64,000 nucleotides of DNA from an uncultured Flavobacteriales bacterium (GCA_905479915.1 CAJQOH010000021.1:1-64000), one strand, 5' to 3'. Positions 47,290 to 57,057 are shown, counted from the first letter of the stretch. Notes: generated by a model from the letters alone, not told the origin. Numbers and translations: made by a program.

Positions 47290-48288
47290 TTAAATTAAAT
47301 TAGCTATTGATTCTGATAATAATAGGTCTTTATCTATTGGTACAACACCTATACTTTCACATACCAAACCACCAGCAAGATTTGCTATTTCTGCAATCAT
47401 ACTAATTGGTTGATTTAATGCTAGACATAATGATGCAACACTAATTACAGTATCTCCAGCCCCAGAAACATCAGCAATACTTCTAACGTGAGCAGGGATT
47501 TGATTTTTACTAGAATTATCTTTTATAAAGACACCATGCTCAGAAAGTGTAATAAAGTTTATTTTATTACGCTGAGAAGCGTTTAATTGATCTATTGCAG
47601 CTTCAACTTCATTAGCATTAGCAGGGTCAATATCTATGTTTAAACCTTCTTTTAGTTCTTTAAGGTTAGGTTTGAATAGGGTAGCGTTTTTATAATGCGT
47701 AAAGTTTCTTTTTTTAGGGTCAACAGTAGTGGGTATGTTTTTATCGTTGCACAGTTTTGTGATTTGTTCAATCAATTCTGCAGTAATAATCCCTTTGTCA
47801 TAATCTTGAAAAATAACAACATCAATATTTTCAGTATCAATGATTGAATGAATGGCTTTTGTAAGGTCTTTATTTTCTGAGTTAGAAAGAGGAATATCAA
47901 CTTCCGAATCAACACGAAGAACTTGATGTTTGTTACCAATGACTCTTGTCTTAACTGTTGTAATACGCTCGTTACTGTTTATGATTCCTTTATTGCTTAA
48001 TTGTTCAGAGCTTAAAAGGTCATTAAATTTCTCTGAAGCACTATCTTGTCCAATTACAGAACATAATATTGGATTAGCACCTAAAGCTTTTATGTTTAAA
48101 GCAACATTTGCAGCACCACCTAGTCGATTATCTTTTTGATTTACAGAAACTATAGGAACAGGTGCTTCAGGAGAGATTCGATTGACATCTCCATAGTAAT
48201 AAGAGTCAATCATAACATCTCCAATAATCAACACATTTAAGTTGTTGAAGCTTTTAAAGAGGTTAACTATTTCGTTTTTGTTCATCAT
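47290..48288 (-). CDS. rfaE1: D-glycero-beta-D-manno-heptose-7-phosphate kinase
   Basis: A PfkB-family kinase that phosphorylates heptose-7-phosphate at C1 for LPS heptose synthesis. The 332-aa product has [41 protein letters not shown] and the ADVSGAGDT catalytic motif. It covers only the kinase half of HldE, so the nucleotidyltransferase must be a separate gene. Two ATGs open the frame. It follows the aminotransferase by 2 bp and precedes ubiE by 7 bp. Confidence 0.9.
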   Translation of the reverse strand: MMNKNEIVNLFKSFNNLNVLIIGDVMIDSYYYGDVNRISPEAPVPIVSVNQKDNRLGGAANVALNIKALGANPILCSVIGQDSASEKFNDLLSSEQLSNKGIINSNERITTVKTRVIGNKHQVLRVDSEVDIPLSNSENKDLTKAIHSIIDTENIDVVIFQDYDKGIITAELIEQITKLCNDKNIPTTVDPKKRNFTHYKNATLFKPNLKELKEGLNIDIDPANANEVEAAIDQLNASQRNKINFITLSEHGVFIKDNSSKNQIPAHVRSIADVSGAGDTVISVASLCLALNQPISMIAEIANLAGGLVCESIGVVPIDKDLLLSESIANLI

Positions 48289-48290
48289 TA

Positions 48291-49487
48291 TTAATTTAAT
48301 AACGCTAACGTTTCTTTAATTCTTTTAATTGCTTCAGTTAAAACCTCTTCTGAAGTAGCGTAAGATAATCTAATGCAGTTTGGATCTCCAAAAGCTTCTC
48401 CAGTAACTAAAGCTACCAATCCTTTATTTAAAAGGAACATGGTTAAATCTGTTGCGTTATTTATTGTTGTTTCTTCGTAAGATTTTCCAAAATAGCTAGT
48501 TACATCAGGAAAAACATAAAAAGCACCTTTTGGGTAATTTAGTTTTAACCCTGGAATTTCGTTCATTAAAGAAAGTACCAATTCTCTTCTTTTTTCAAAA
48601 GATATTCTCATCTCTGATGTACATGAGGGATCTGCTTCTAATGCTGCCTGAGCAGCTTTTTGAGCGATACTACAAGTTCCAGAAGTAAATTGTCCTTGCA
48701 TTTTTATACAGGCATCAGCAATCCATTTTGGAGCACCCATATATCCAATTCTCCAACCTGTCATGGCAAAACCTTTAGAAACACCGTTTACAGTAACTAC
48801 TTGGTCTTTAATGAAGTCAAATTGAGCGATACTTTCGTGTTTGCCACTAAAGTTGATGTGCTCATATATTTCATCAGAAACAATTATAATATTAGGGTAT
48901 TCAGCAATTAATTGAGCAATATCATGTAACTCGTCTTTAGTATAAACAGAACCACTAGGATTGCATGGAGTGCTAAACCAAACCATTCTTGTTTTAGGTG
49001 TTATAGCAGCCTTTAATTGAGCTACATTAACTTTAAAGTCTTGATCTATTGTTGTTTTGATGCCAACAGGAGTAGCGCCAGCAATTTTAATTATTTCGTG
49101 ATAGCTTACCCAATAAGGAGCAGGAAGAACAACTTCATCTCCAGGATTTAAAAGACTAATAGAAATATTTGCTAAAGAATGTTTTGCACCTGTAGAAACT
49201 ACAATTTGATCTGGAGTATACTCTAAATCATTGTCTCGCTTAAATTTTTGAGATATAGCCTTTCTTAACTCAGGATATCCCGGAACAGGAGTATAGTGTG
49301 TATAGTTTTCATCAATGGCTTTTTTTGCAGCATCTTTAATAAAAGTCGGTGTATCAAAATCTGGTTCACCAATACTTAAACTAATAATATCTTTTCCTTC
49401 AGCAATTAACTCTCTACTCAATCTAGTCATAGCTAGTGTTTGAGATTCGCTTAGGTTGTTTAAAGTGTTTGAGATTTGATTATTCAT
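48291..49487 (-). CDS. Class I aspartate/aromatic aminotransferase (PLP)
   Basis: A 398-aa aminotransferase that exchanges amino groups between aspartate and 2-oxoglutarate or related substrates. The PLP lysine is in VNGVSKGFAMTGWRIGY near residue 234, with SDEIYEHI and the C-terminal RLSYATSEE arginine region typical of subgroup I-gamma. I start at the ATG at 49487. The ORF track used a TTG two codons earlier. It heads the operon that contains porT. Its substrate preference cannot be told from sequence. Confidence 0.93.
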   Translation of the reverse strand: MNNQISNTLNNLSESQTLAMTRLSRELIAEGKDIISLSIGEPDFDTPTFIKDAAKKAIDENYTHYTPVPGYPELRKAISQKFKRDNDLEYTPDQIVVSTGAKHSLANISISLLNPGDEVVLPAPYWVSYHEIIKIAGATPVGIKTTIDQDFKVNVAQLKAAITPKTRMVWFSTPCNPSGSVYTKDELHDIAQLIAEYPNIIIVSDEIYEHINFSGKHESIAQFDFIKDQVVTVNGVSKGFAMTGWRIGYMGAPKWIADACIKMQGQFTSGTCSIAQKAAQAALEADPSCTSEMRISFEKRRELVLSLMNEIPGLKLNYPKGAFYVFPDVTSYFGKSYEETTINNATDLTMFLLNKGLVALVTGEAFGDPNCIRLSYATSEEVLTEAIKRIKETLALLN

Positions 49488-49602
49488 AGTCAAAATATAT
49501 AAGCAACGAAATTAATAAAATTGTGTCTATTTACGTTCTAAATAATGAATTCGAAAAAGTTGTTTGTTTTTTATAATTTTACCTTCACCTTAAAAAGAGA
49601 TA

Positions 49603-50124
49603 ATGGATACATTTTTAGAGATATTAAAATACATATTACCTTCATTCGTAATGTTTGGAGCGCTTTATTTTGTAATGAACAGATTTTTAGATACTGAACA
49701 TAGAAAGCAGCTGATGGTCTTAAGAAAAGAGAACAATACGGTTACAACCCCGCTTCGTTTGCAAGCATACGAAAGGTTGGTGTTGTTTTTAGAGCGTATT
49801 TCTATGGATAAGTTGGTGCTTAGAGTAAATAAGCCAGGTATGAGTGCAAAATTGCTTAAGGCAGAATTGTTAAGAACGATACAGCAGGAGTTTGATCATA
49901 ACTTAACACAACAATTGTATATTTCTAATACCTCTTGGGATACTGTTAAAAAAGCAAAAGATGAGTATTTAAAGGTTGTTAATTTGGCAGGTTCTCAAAT
50001 GAAACCAGATTCTAATTCTCTTAACTTGGCTCAAAAGATTTTTGAAATTATGACTAAGCTAGAAAAGTCTCCATCACAAATAGCAATTCTTATTCTTAAA
50101 AAAGAAATTAGGCAGTTGTTCTAG
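49603..50124 (+). CDS. Conserved membrane-anchored protein of unknown function
   Basis: A 173-aa protein with one N-terminal membrane helix (about 8-26) and a helical cytoplasmic part containing LRLQAYERLVLFLERI. Proteins of this size and pattern are common conserved hypotheticals in Bacteroidota. There is no catalytic motif. It is divergent from the aminotransferase and convergent with a barrel-protein gene across a hairpin. Confidence 0.78.
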   Translation: MDTFLEILKYILPSFVMFGALYFVMNRFLDTEHRKQLMVLRKENNTVTTPLRLQAYERLVLFLERISMDKLVLRVNKPGMSAKLLKAELLRTIQQEFDHNLTQQLYISNTSWDTVKKAKDEYLKVVNLAGSQMKPDSNSLNLAQKIFEIMTKLEKSPSQIAILILKKEIRQLF

Positions 50125-50131
50125 TGAATCT

Positions 50132-50153
50132 CTATTTTGGTCAAGCAAAATAG
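50132..50153. terminator. Possible bidirectional hairpin between convergent genes
   Basis: CTATTTTG and CAAAATAG pair over 8 bp around a 6-nt loop in the 45-bp gap between the gene at 49603 and the barrel protein gene. No strong T tract follows on either strand. Confidence 0.4.
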
Positions 50154-50169
50154 GAAGTTGAACTATCTC

Positions 50170-51027
50170 TTACTTGATAGGGGATCTAGTTTTTTTATTG
50201 AAAAGATTAAAAGATACTCCAAAATCATAATTTAACTGAGTAAACCAAAAATGTTGGCTGGCTCTGTCATTTGAGTTGGGAGTGGTTCTGATGTCTGGCA
50301 TGTTAATAAAGCCAGCTTTGTATTCCGATCGAATAAAAAAGAAGCGAAAAAAGGTAAGATCAAGACCTATTTTTGCAGCAACACCATAACCTGCAAAGTG
50401 GAATTCATCATGTCTCTCATTATTCATTAAAGTTACATTAGACCTTGGCATTAAAGCGCCAATGCCAATACCAGCCAAATAATTTAATGCAATTTTATTT
50501 CTGTTGCTATTTAATTTAAAGAGTTTTAAGAAATCTTCATTGTAGGTTACTTCAAGATTTAGATAGTTTAGTCCGTCAGTATGTTCAAACTTTAAAAATT
50601 CTTCAGAAATAATGATGTCATCATTGTCGTATTCTCCAGAGAAAAGAGATTCGTTTTCAATTTTTCCTGTAATGGAAGATTGTTGATTCGCTACCATTAC
50701 GTATTTCATGTGATCTACACCAAAAGAGATATCAATATTCTCATTGATGAAGTAACCAATTCTAAAATTTGTTTGAGGAATGGTTATCCGAGAAGGTTTA
50801 AAGTAATCGTTATAGCTAAAAGGTGTTGGTCTATCAGTGGCTTCAACATTGTCTAAGGTAAAATCGTAATTGTCTCCAGTAAAGTTGATGTCAGAATTAC
50901 TGTACCAGCCATTGTTCCATCCCCAAAGAATATAAATTTTCCCTTTATTTGGTTTTACTTTCTCAATATCTTGAGCGCTTATTGCAAAGCTTGGAAGTAG
51001 AAATAAAAATAAAATGGACAATCTCAT
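50170..51027 (-). CDS. Predicted outer-membrane beta-barrel protein
   Basis: A 285-aa exported protein (signal MRLSILFLFLLPSFAISA) with alternating-hydrophobic strands (FRIGYFINENIDISFGVDHMKYV, NYLAGIGIGALMP, FFIRSEYKAGFIN). The final ...FGVSFNLFNK approaches a barrel C-terminus. It resembles generic Bacteroidota outer-membrane barrels of the OmpW/porin-like kind. Function unknown. It lies 56 bp downstream of meaB, probably cotranscribed. Confidence 0.75.
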   Translation of the reverse strand: MRLSILFLFLLPSFAISAQDIEKVKPNKGKIYILWGWNNGWYSNSDINFTGDNYDFTLDNVEATDRPTPFSYNDYFKPSRITIPQTNFRIGYFINENIDISFGVDHMKYVMVANQQSSITGKIENESLFSGEYDNDDIIISEEFLKFEHTDGLNYLNLEVTYNEDFLKLFKLNSNRNKIALNYLAGIGIGALMPRSNVTLMNNERHDEFHFAGYGVAAKIGLDLTFFRFFFIRSEYKAGFINMPDIRTTPNSNDRASQHFWFTQLNYDFGVSFNLFNKKTRSPIK

Positions 51028-51083
51028 ATTAAAAATTAAAGAACAAAGTTAGCCTGAATTATTTTAATAGGATATGATTTTGA

Positions 51084-52103
51084 TTAGCTTTTAAAAATTG
51101 ATACCAATTCTTTTGCAGCTTTAAACGGACTAAGGTTTCCTTCTAAAACATCATTTTCTAATTCTTTTAACTTTGTGGCAACCTTTTCGTCAGTATAAAA
51201 AAGTGACTTAACAGATTCTTGAATGGTGTGTTCTAGCCAAAATTTAGCTTGCTTCTTTCTGTTTTCATGAAAAGAGCCGTTTGATATTGTAAGATTTTTA
51301 AAGCTTTCAATCACTTCCCAAATACGATCAACTCCTTTATTTTCAATGGCAGAACAAGAATCAACTTTTGGTATCCAATTGTTTAGATTAGGAGGGAAGA
51401 GGTGAATTGCATTTTTATATTCTTGAATGGCCAAACGTGCTTTTTTAGTGTTTTCACCATCTGCTTTATTTATGAAAATACCATCGGCAATTTCCATGAT
51501 GCCCCTTTTAATCCCTTGTAGTTCGTCTCCAGCACCAGCAAGCATAAGTAGTAAAAAGAAGTCTACCATAGACTTTACTTCTATTTCAGATTGACCAACA
51601 CCCACGGTTTCAATTAAGACAACATCAAAACCTGCGGTTTCGCATAAAATAGTGGTTTCTCTTGTGGTTTTAGCAACGCCACCTAAAGTGCCTGAAGATG
51701 GGGAAGGTCGAATAAAAGCATTGTCGTTTATAGACAAGTTATTCATTCTGGTTTTATCGCCTAAAATACTTCCGCCACTTTTTTTACTACTAGGGTCAAT
51801 GGCTAATACAGCTACTTTTTTGTTTTTTTCTTCAATTAAATAAGACCCGAAAGATTCTATTAGTGTACTTTTTCCTACACCTGGCACACCTGTTACTCCA
51901 ATTCTAATCGAGTTTCCAGAATGGGGGAGACAAAGTTCTATTAGCTCTTCTGCAATCTTTTGATGTTTTTGATTGGTGCTTTCTACTAGCGTAATAGCTT
52001 TACTTAGAATAGCTCTATTTCCATTTTGGATAGCAGAGAAGTATTCCTTAGCTGTTAAAGGGTTTCTTGCGTTAAGTTTTATTTTGTTGATGTTATTCTT
52101 CAT
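51084..52103 (-). CDS. meaB: Methylmalonyl-CoA mutase-associated GTPase
   Basis: MeaB/ArgK is a P-loop GTPase that protects and loads the B12-dependent methylmalonyl-CoA mutase. The 339-aa product has Walker A GVTGVPGVGKSTLIES near 77, then AIDPSSKKSGGSILGDKTRM and VGVGQSE blocks characteristic of the family. No mutase subunit gene is in the window. It is divergent from a small membrane-protein ORF. Confidence 0.94.
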   Translation of the reverse strand: MKNNINKIKLNARNPLTAKEYFSAIQNGNRAILSKAITLVESTNQKHQKIAEELIELCLPHSGNSIRIGVTGVPGVGKSTLIESFGSYLIEEKNKKVAVLAIDPSSKKSGGSILGDKTRMNNLSINDNAFIRPSPSSGTLGGVAKTTRETTILCETAGFDVVLIETVGVGQSEIEVKSMVDFFLLLMLAGAGDELQGIKRGIMEIADGIFINKADGENTKKARLAIQEYKNAIHLFPPNLNNWIPKVDSCSAIENKGVDRIWEVIESFKNLTISNGSFHENRKKQAKFWLEHTIQESVKSLFYTDEKVATKLKELENDVLEGNLSPFKAAKELVSIFKS

Positions 52104-52256
52104 GCTTATTGTGAGAATAAAAGTAGTGAAATAAACAGCATACTGTTAATATATTTATCGACAAATAAATGGTTTTAGTCGTCATTTTTGTTATATTTAT
52201 AGATAATTAAAATTTAATAACACGAATTACCTATCGCTTAACCAAATATTTATACT

Positions 52257-52370
52257 ATGGATTCAGGAATTGTAACTGGGATTATAACAACAGTTTTTTT
52301 AATCGGAGTTCTTGTTTGGCTTTACTCTATTGGTAAAGACTACGACTCTAAAAAGAAAAGAAATAAGTGA
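52257..52370 (+). CDS. 37-aa single-pass membrane microprotein, absent from the ORF track
   Basis: ATG at 52257 to TGA at 52370 gives MDSGIVTGIITTVFLIGVLV followed by WLYSIGKDYDSKKKRNK. One membrane helix (about 5-23) and a basic C-terminal tail put the tail in the cytoplasm by the positive-inside rule. The design resembles CcoQ/FixQ-like subunits of cytochrome cbb3 oxidase, but no ccoNOP is nearby. It sits in the 370-bp gap between divergent meaB and the efflux operon. The rest of that gap is AT-rich with TATATTTA-like sequence upstream and nothing else clear. Confidence 0.6.
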   Translation: MDSGIVTGIITTVFLIGVLVWLYSIGKDYDSKKKRNK

Positions 52371-52473
52371 TTTAAGCCATTTATCATTTTAATCTTCCTT
52401 TTGTGTAAATTAACTTTATGGACCAGAAGAAGTAATCTACTTTTACTAAGGAAATTACTTATTCTAATAAAGG

Positions 52474-53175
52474 ATGATCGAGATAAAAGATTTACACAAA
52501 TCTTATAAAATAGGAAAGAACTCATTACATGTCTTAAAAGGCATTAACATTAATGTTGAAGAGGGTGAGTTAGTTGCGATTATGGGGTCTTCCGGTTCTG
52601 GAAAATCTACGTTGCTTAATATTCTAGGGATGTTGGATGTGGCTGATGAGGGAACGTATACTCTTGATGCTGTTCCTATAAAAGATCTAGATGAAACCAA
52701 AGCTGCGAAATACCGAAATAAATTTCTAGGGTTTATCTTCCAATCTTTCAATTTGATTAATTATAAAACAGCTGTAGAAAATGTAGCTCTTCCTTTGTAT
52801 TATCAAAAAGTAGGGCGTAAAGAACGTACAGAAAAAGCAATGCAATACCTTCAAAAAGTTGGATTGGCAGATTGGGCTTCTCATTTGCCAAGTGAGCTTT
52901 CTGGAGGGCAAAAGCAACGTATCGCTATAGCAAGAGCTTTGGCGGCTGAACCAAAAGTATTGTTAGCAGATGAGCCAACTGGAGCATTAGATTCTACTAC
53001 ATCTTATGAGGTAATGAATTTGATTCAAAACATTAATGACGAAGGAAAAACGATTCTAGTTGTAACACATGAGAACGATATTGCAAAAATGTGCAAGAGA
53101 GTTGTTCGATTGAAGGATGGTGTAATTATAGAAGATGAAAAAGTAAACCAAGTACGCGCTTCAGATCATGTTTAG
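52474..53175 (+). CDS. ABC transporter ATP-binding protein (MacB/LolD class)
   Basis: A 233-aa ATPase that powers the export system formed with the next genes. Walker A GSSGSGKST, signature LSGGQKQR and Walker B LLADEPTGALDS are all intact, and the last is typical of MacB/LolD-type transporters. Unlike MacB of Proteobacteria, the ATPase is not fused to the permease. It overlaps the first permease gene by 8 bp, implying translational coupling, and opens a five-gene operon. Confidence 0.94.
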   Translation: MIEIKDLHKSYKIGKNSLHVLKGININVEEGELVAIMGSSGSGKSTLLNILGMLDVADEGTYTLDAVPIKDLDETKAAKYRNKFLGFIFQSFNLINYKTAVENVALPLYYQKVGRKERTEKAMQYLQKVGLADWASHLPSELSGGQKQRIAIARALAAEPKVLLADEPTGALDSTTSYEVMNLIQNINDEGKTILVVTHENDIAKMCKRVVRLKDGVIIEDEKVNQVRASDHV

Positions 53176-54397
53176 TAGAGACAGTTGGCAAGAAATATTC
53201 GAAACAATTTCGAAGAATAAACTCAGAACTTTTCTTTCAGGGTTTACTGTAGCTTTAGGTATTTTTATTTTTGTTATTCTATTTGGCTTTGGGAATGGTT
53301 TAAAAAACTCTTTCCAAGAGTTTTTTATGGATGATGCTACCAATATTTTCAGGCTTTTTCCGGGTAGAACAACTGTTCCTCACAATGGGTTTAAATCTGG
53401 TAGAACAATTGAATTTGATAATGATGATTTAGCAGCAATTAAGAAAAGTTTTGCTTTTCAATTGCAATACATTACTCCACGTATTCAGAGAAATTATACG
53501 GTAAAATATAAAAATAAATCAAATAACTATGGTTTAAGAGCTGTAGCTCCAGGGCATCAGCAGGCAGAAAAAACGATTATGATGAAAGGAAGATTCATTA
53601 ATAGTCAAGACATTTCTAATAAAACAAAATATGCTGTAATTGGGCGATTGGTAGAAAAAGATATTTTTAAAGGAGAAGATGCTTTAGGAAAGTTTATTGA
53701 TATCGGTAAACGATCTTTTAAGGTGGTAGGGGTTTTTCAAGATGATGGAGGAGATAATGAAGAACGTTTCGTTTATGTTCCTTATACAACAAATCAGCTT
53801 ATAGAGAAAAATACAGATAAAGTAGATCAAATTATTGTTGCCTTTAAACCAATTATAGGTTATGAAGGAGCGATACAGTTTGAAGAAGAGTTAATGGAGT
53901 TTATGAAAAAGAGGCATGACATAAGTTCGATTGATGAAGGGGCTATTTATTTAAGGAATGTTGCAGATGATTTAGAGCAGAACCAGCAATTTGGAAGCCT
54001 GCTTCAAATGGTAGTAACATTTGTTGGTATAGGAACTTTAATTGCTGGAATTATTGGTATTAGTAATATCATGGTTTATGTAGTAAAAGAAAGAACCAAG
54101 GAGTTGGGTATTAGAAAAGCTATTGGAGCAACTCCTCGTTCAGTTATCGCAATTATTCTTCAAGAATCTATTTTTATTACTACTGCAGCCGGTTATATAG
54201 GCCTTTTCGGAGGCATTTTTCTATTAAATTATATAGGTGATTCTTTGGATAATTATTTTATTAAGAATCCATATATCAATATGGGTACAGCTTTATTTGC
54301 AACAATAATATTGATCATTTTTGGAGGAATTGCGGGTTATGTTCCTGCAAGAAAAGCAGCAAGAATTAAACCTATTGTAGCCTTAAGAGATGAGTAG
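53168..54397 (+). CDS. MacB-type ABC permease, first copy
   Basis: A 409-aa permease with an N-terminal membrane helix (about 20-42), a large periplasmic MacB_PCD domain (about 45-260) and a FtsX-like domain with three membrane helices near the C-terminus (VVTFVGIGTLIAGIIGISNIM, then RTKELGIRKAIGATP, ending KIKPIVALRDE-like). It probably dimerises with its paralogue at 54503. The shared SRDxWQEIF start indicates duplication. Substrate unknown. Confidence 0.92.
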   Translation: MFSRDSWQEIFETISKNKLRTFLSGFTVALGIFIFVILFGFGNGLKNSFQEFFMDDATNIFRLFPGRTTVPHNGFKSGRTIEFDNDDLAAIKKSFAFQLQYITPRIQRNYTVKYKNKSNNYGLRAVAPGHQQAEKTIMMKGRFINSQDISNKTKYAVIGRLVEKDIFKGEDALGKFIDIGKRSFKVVGVFQDDGGDNEERFVYVPYTTNQLIEKNTDKVDQIIVAFKPIIGYEGAIQFEEELMEFMKKRHDISSIDEGAIYLRNVADDLEQNQQFGSLLQMVVTFVGIGTLIAGIIGISNIMVYVVKERTKELGIRKAIGATPRSVIAIILQESIFITTAAGYIGLFGGIFLLNYIGDSLDNYFIKNPYINMGTALFATIILIIFGGIAGYVPARKAARIKPIVALRDE

Positions 54398-54502
54398 TTA
54401 ATTATAGATTTATTAATGAGTTAATGTGAAAATAAAAAGAAATAGAAAATTGTTGTCTTTTAGCGAAGCGATCTTTTCTCTTATTTCTTTTATCTAAATA
54501 AG

Positions 54503-55762
54503 ATGTTAATACTAAGTAGAGATACATGGCAAGAGATATTCGGTTCTATTCAAAAGAATAAAGCTCGAACTATCATAACCGTAATTGGTGTGCTTTGGGG
54601 TATTTTTATTTACATCGTATTGTCTGGAGCGGCAAAGGGTCTTGATAATGGTTTTGAAGAGCGTTTTGAGAATATAGCAATGAACAGTATGTTCGCTTGG
54701 GCGCAAACAACCAGTGTACCCTATGCAGGTTTTAAAACAGGTAGACCTATACAGCTTAAGCTTGGTGATGTAAGAACATTAGCAACAAGAGTTCCAGAAA
54801 TACAATACATAGCTCCGAGAATTGTAAAAGGTGCTTTTGGAGGAGAATCGGGCTCTGTGGTTTATGGACAAAGAACAGGTTCTTATAGTGTGTATGGAGA
54901 TTTTCCGGTATTGTCAAAAATAGCAGCACAAAAGATATATGTTGGAGGTAGGTTTGTAAATGAAGGAGATATTAAAGAGAATAGGAAAGTTTGTGTGATT
55001 GGTGAAAGAACTCAAAAAGAGCTGTTTGGAAAATACATTGATCCAATAGGAAAATTTATAAGAATAGACAATGTGTTCTTTAAGGTTATAGGAATCAAAA
55101 AGTTTGAAGATGGTGGAGGGTTTGGAGATGATGGAGACATTACAATTCCATTTTCAACTTACAGGAAGTTGTACAATACAGGTGATAATGTTGGTTGGTT
55201 AGCAATAGCTGCTTATGATGATGCAGATGTAATAAAGGTAGAACAAGATGTAAAAAAGGTATTGAAGAAGATTCATAAAATCTCTCCAGAAGATGAGCGT
55301 GCAATAGGTTCATTTAATTTAGGAGAATTGTTTACTAAGATTAGCGGTTTTGCGAAGGGGTTAACTTTTTTATCTCTAGTTGTGGGTATCGCAACTATTA
55401 TTGCAGGAGTTATTGGTATTGGTAATATATTGTTGATTTCAGTAAAAGAACGAACAAAAGAATTGGGCGTTAGAAGAGCTTTAGGGGCAACTCCAAGTGA
55501 AGTAAGGGGGCAGATTATTTTAGAGTCGGTTTTTTTAACCTTAATTGCTGGAATTTTTGGAATAATACTAGGCTCATTTGCTTTAAAAGGAATTGCAGTA
55601 GCAAGTGAAGGGGCTGATATTCCTTATACCAATCCTACAGTTCCAATTCCATTTGTGCTTGGAGCGTTGTTTATAATGGTGGTATTGGGAACATTAATAG
55701 GATTGATACCTGCACAAAGGGCTGTTAGTATTAAGCCAATAGATGCATTAAGAGAAGAATAA
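54503..55762 (+). CDS. MacB-type ABC permease, second copy
   Basis: A 419-aa paralogue of the preceding permease, with the same layout: N-terminal helix, MacB_PCD periplasmic domain and FtsX domain (GIGNILLISVKERTKELGVRRALGATP, ending IKPIDALREE). The first residues LSRDTWQEIFGSIQKNKARTI parallel those of copy one. The likely assembly is a heterodimer with the ATPase below. It is followed by an octamer repeat array and the adaptor gene. Confidence 0.92.
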   Translation: MLILSRDTWQEIFGSIQKNKARTIITVIGVLWGIFIYIVLSGAAKGLDNGFEERFENIAMNSMFAWAQTTSVPYAGFKTGRPIQLKLGDVRTLATRVPEIQYIAPRIVKGAFGGESGSVVYGQRTGSYSVYGDFPVLSKIAAQKIYVGGRFVNEGDIKENRKVCVIGERTQKELFGKYIDPIGKFIRIDNVFFKVIGIKKFEDGGGFGDDGDITIPFSTYRKLYNTGDNVGWLAIAAYDDADVIKVEQDVKKVLKKIHKISPEDERAIGSFNLGELFTKISGFAKGLTFLSLVVGIATIIAGVIGIGNILLISVKERTKELGVRRALGATPSEVRGQIILESVFLTLIAGIFGIILGSFALKGIAVASEGADIPYTNPTVPIPFVLGALFIMVVLGTLIGLIPAQRAVSIKPIDALREE

Positions 55763-55770
55763 TTTATTGA

Positions 55771-55830
55771 GTTGTAGCGTTGTTTCATGTTGAAACGTTA
55801 CAAACGTAAAAACTTTAAAACGTGATAAAC
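55771..55830. repeat. Degenerate octamer array (GTTRAAAC-like), about 7 units
   Basis: The sequence parses as GTTGTAGC GTTGTTTCAT GTTGAAAC GTTACAAAC GTAAAAAC TTTAAAAC GTGATAAAC. The same consensus recurs at 61223. It lies between the second permease and the adaptor gene and holds a small hairpin (GTTTCA-TGT-TGAAAC). Confidence 0.7.
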
Positions 55831-55843
55831 TAAAGAGAAAAAA

Positions 55844-56989
55844 ATGAAAAAAGCAGTGAAGTACATTTTGATTATTGGATTAATATTGGGAGTTGTTTAT
55901 GCAACAAGCTTCTTTATATCTACAAACAATCAAGATCCAATTCAGTATGTATCAGAAAATCCGGTTAGAACAACAATTGAACGAAAAACAGTTGCTACTG
56001 GGAAGGTTGTACCTGAAGATGAAGTAGAGATCAAACCACAAATTTCTGGAATAGTTCATGAGGTTTTTGTAAAAGAAGGAGAGGTTGTTACTACTGGAGA
56101 TTTAATAGCAACCATAAAGGTGGTTCCAAATGAACAGTCTTTAAACAGTGCTTTAGGAAGGGTTGATAATGCTAAAATTGTTTTAGAAAATAGTACTGTA
56201 GATTTTGATAGAAACAAACAATTGTATGATAAAGGAATTATCTCTAATCAAGATTTTATTGCTGTAGAATTAAGATATAATCAAGCCAAGCAAGAGTTGG
56301 TAAATGCAGAAAATGACTTGAAAATAATTCAATCGGGTACTGCGGGAAGGGGAGCTGCAAATACGAATATAAGAGCTACCGTTTCGGGTACTGTGCTTAC
56401 TGTTCCTGTTAAAAAAGGAGATCAATTGGTAGAGAGTAATAATTTTAATCCAGGAACTACTGTTGCAACAATTGCGGATTTAACCGATATGATTTTTGAA
56501 GGCCAGGTTGATGAAGCTGAAGTAAGTAGGTTAAGTATGGATATGCCTTTACTGATTAGTTTGGGTGCAATTAATGATAAAACATTTGATGCTAAGTTAA
56601 GGTTTGTAGCACCTCAAGGAATTGAAGAGCAAGGAGCAGTTCAGTTTAAGATTGAGGCAAATGTTGTTTTAGATACCAACTTCTTTGTTAGAGCAGGATA
56701 TAGTGCTAATGCAACTATTGTAATTGGACAAAAGAAAAATGTGTTGGCTGTTAAAGAAGCTTTAATTCAATTTGATGAAGAAACAGATCAGTCTTTTGTA
56801 GAATTAGAATTGGGAGACCAAGAGTTTGAACGTAGAGATATTGAATTGGGTATTTCTGACGGTATTATGGTTGAAATAGTTGATGGTTTAACAGAAGCTG
56901 ACAAGGTGAAAGTGTGGAACATCACAGAACCTTTTAAGAAAAAGTCTGACGAGGATAAAAAGAAGAAGAAAAAGAAAAGAAGTAGTTAA
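55844..56989 (+). CDS. Periplasmic adaptor (HlyD/MacA-like membrane-fusion protein)
   Basis: A 381-aa adaptor that joins the ABC permeases to the outer-membrane channel. It has an N-terminal membrane anchor (about 6-24), a lipoyl/barrel-sandwich domain split around a coiled-coil hairpin (SALGRVDNAKIVLENSTVDFDRNKQLYDKGIISNQ), a beta-barrel domain and a Lys-rich tail (KKKKKKKRSS). It sits in the same operon between the permeases and the TolC gene. The hairpin is shorter than in MacA. Confidence 0.9.
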   Translation: MKKAVKYILIIGLILGVVYATSFFISTNNQDPIQYVSENPVRTTIERKTVATGKVVPEDEVEIKPQISGIVHEVFVKEGEVVTTGDLIATIKVVPNEQSLNSALGRVDNAKIVLENSTVDFDRNKQLYDKGIISNQDFIAVELRYNQAKQELVNAENDLKIIQSGTAGRGAANTNIRATVSGTVLTVPVKKGDQLVESNNFNPGTTVATIADLTDMIFEGQVDEAEVSRLSMDMPLLISLGAINDKTFDAKLRFVAPQGIEEQGAVQFKIEANVVLDTNFFVRAGYSANATIVIGQKKNVLAVKEALIQFDEETDQSFVELELGDQEFERRDIELGISDGIMVEIVDGLTEADKVKVWNITEPFKKKSDEDKKKKKKKRSS

Positions 56990-57057
56990 GAGTGGTGAGG
57001 GGTAGTTTCTGTGTGTGTTAAAATGTACGTTGAGTTAATCAAACAATAAAAAAGTAA

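Noticed and set aside
52135-52148. AACAG-CATA-CTGTT palindrome upstream of meaB
   Set aside because: Five-bp arms are expected by chance in AT-rich DNA and no second copy is nearby.
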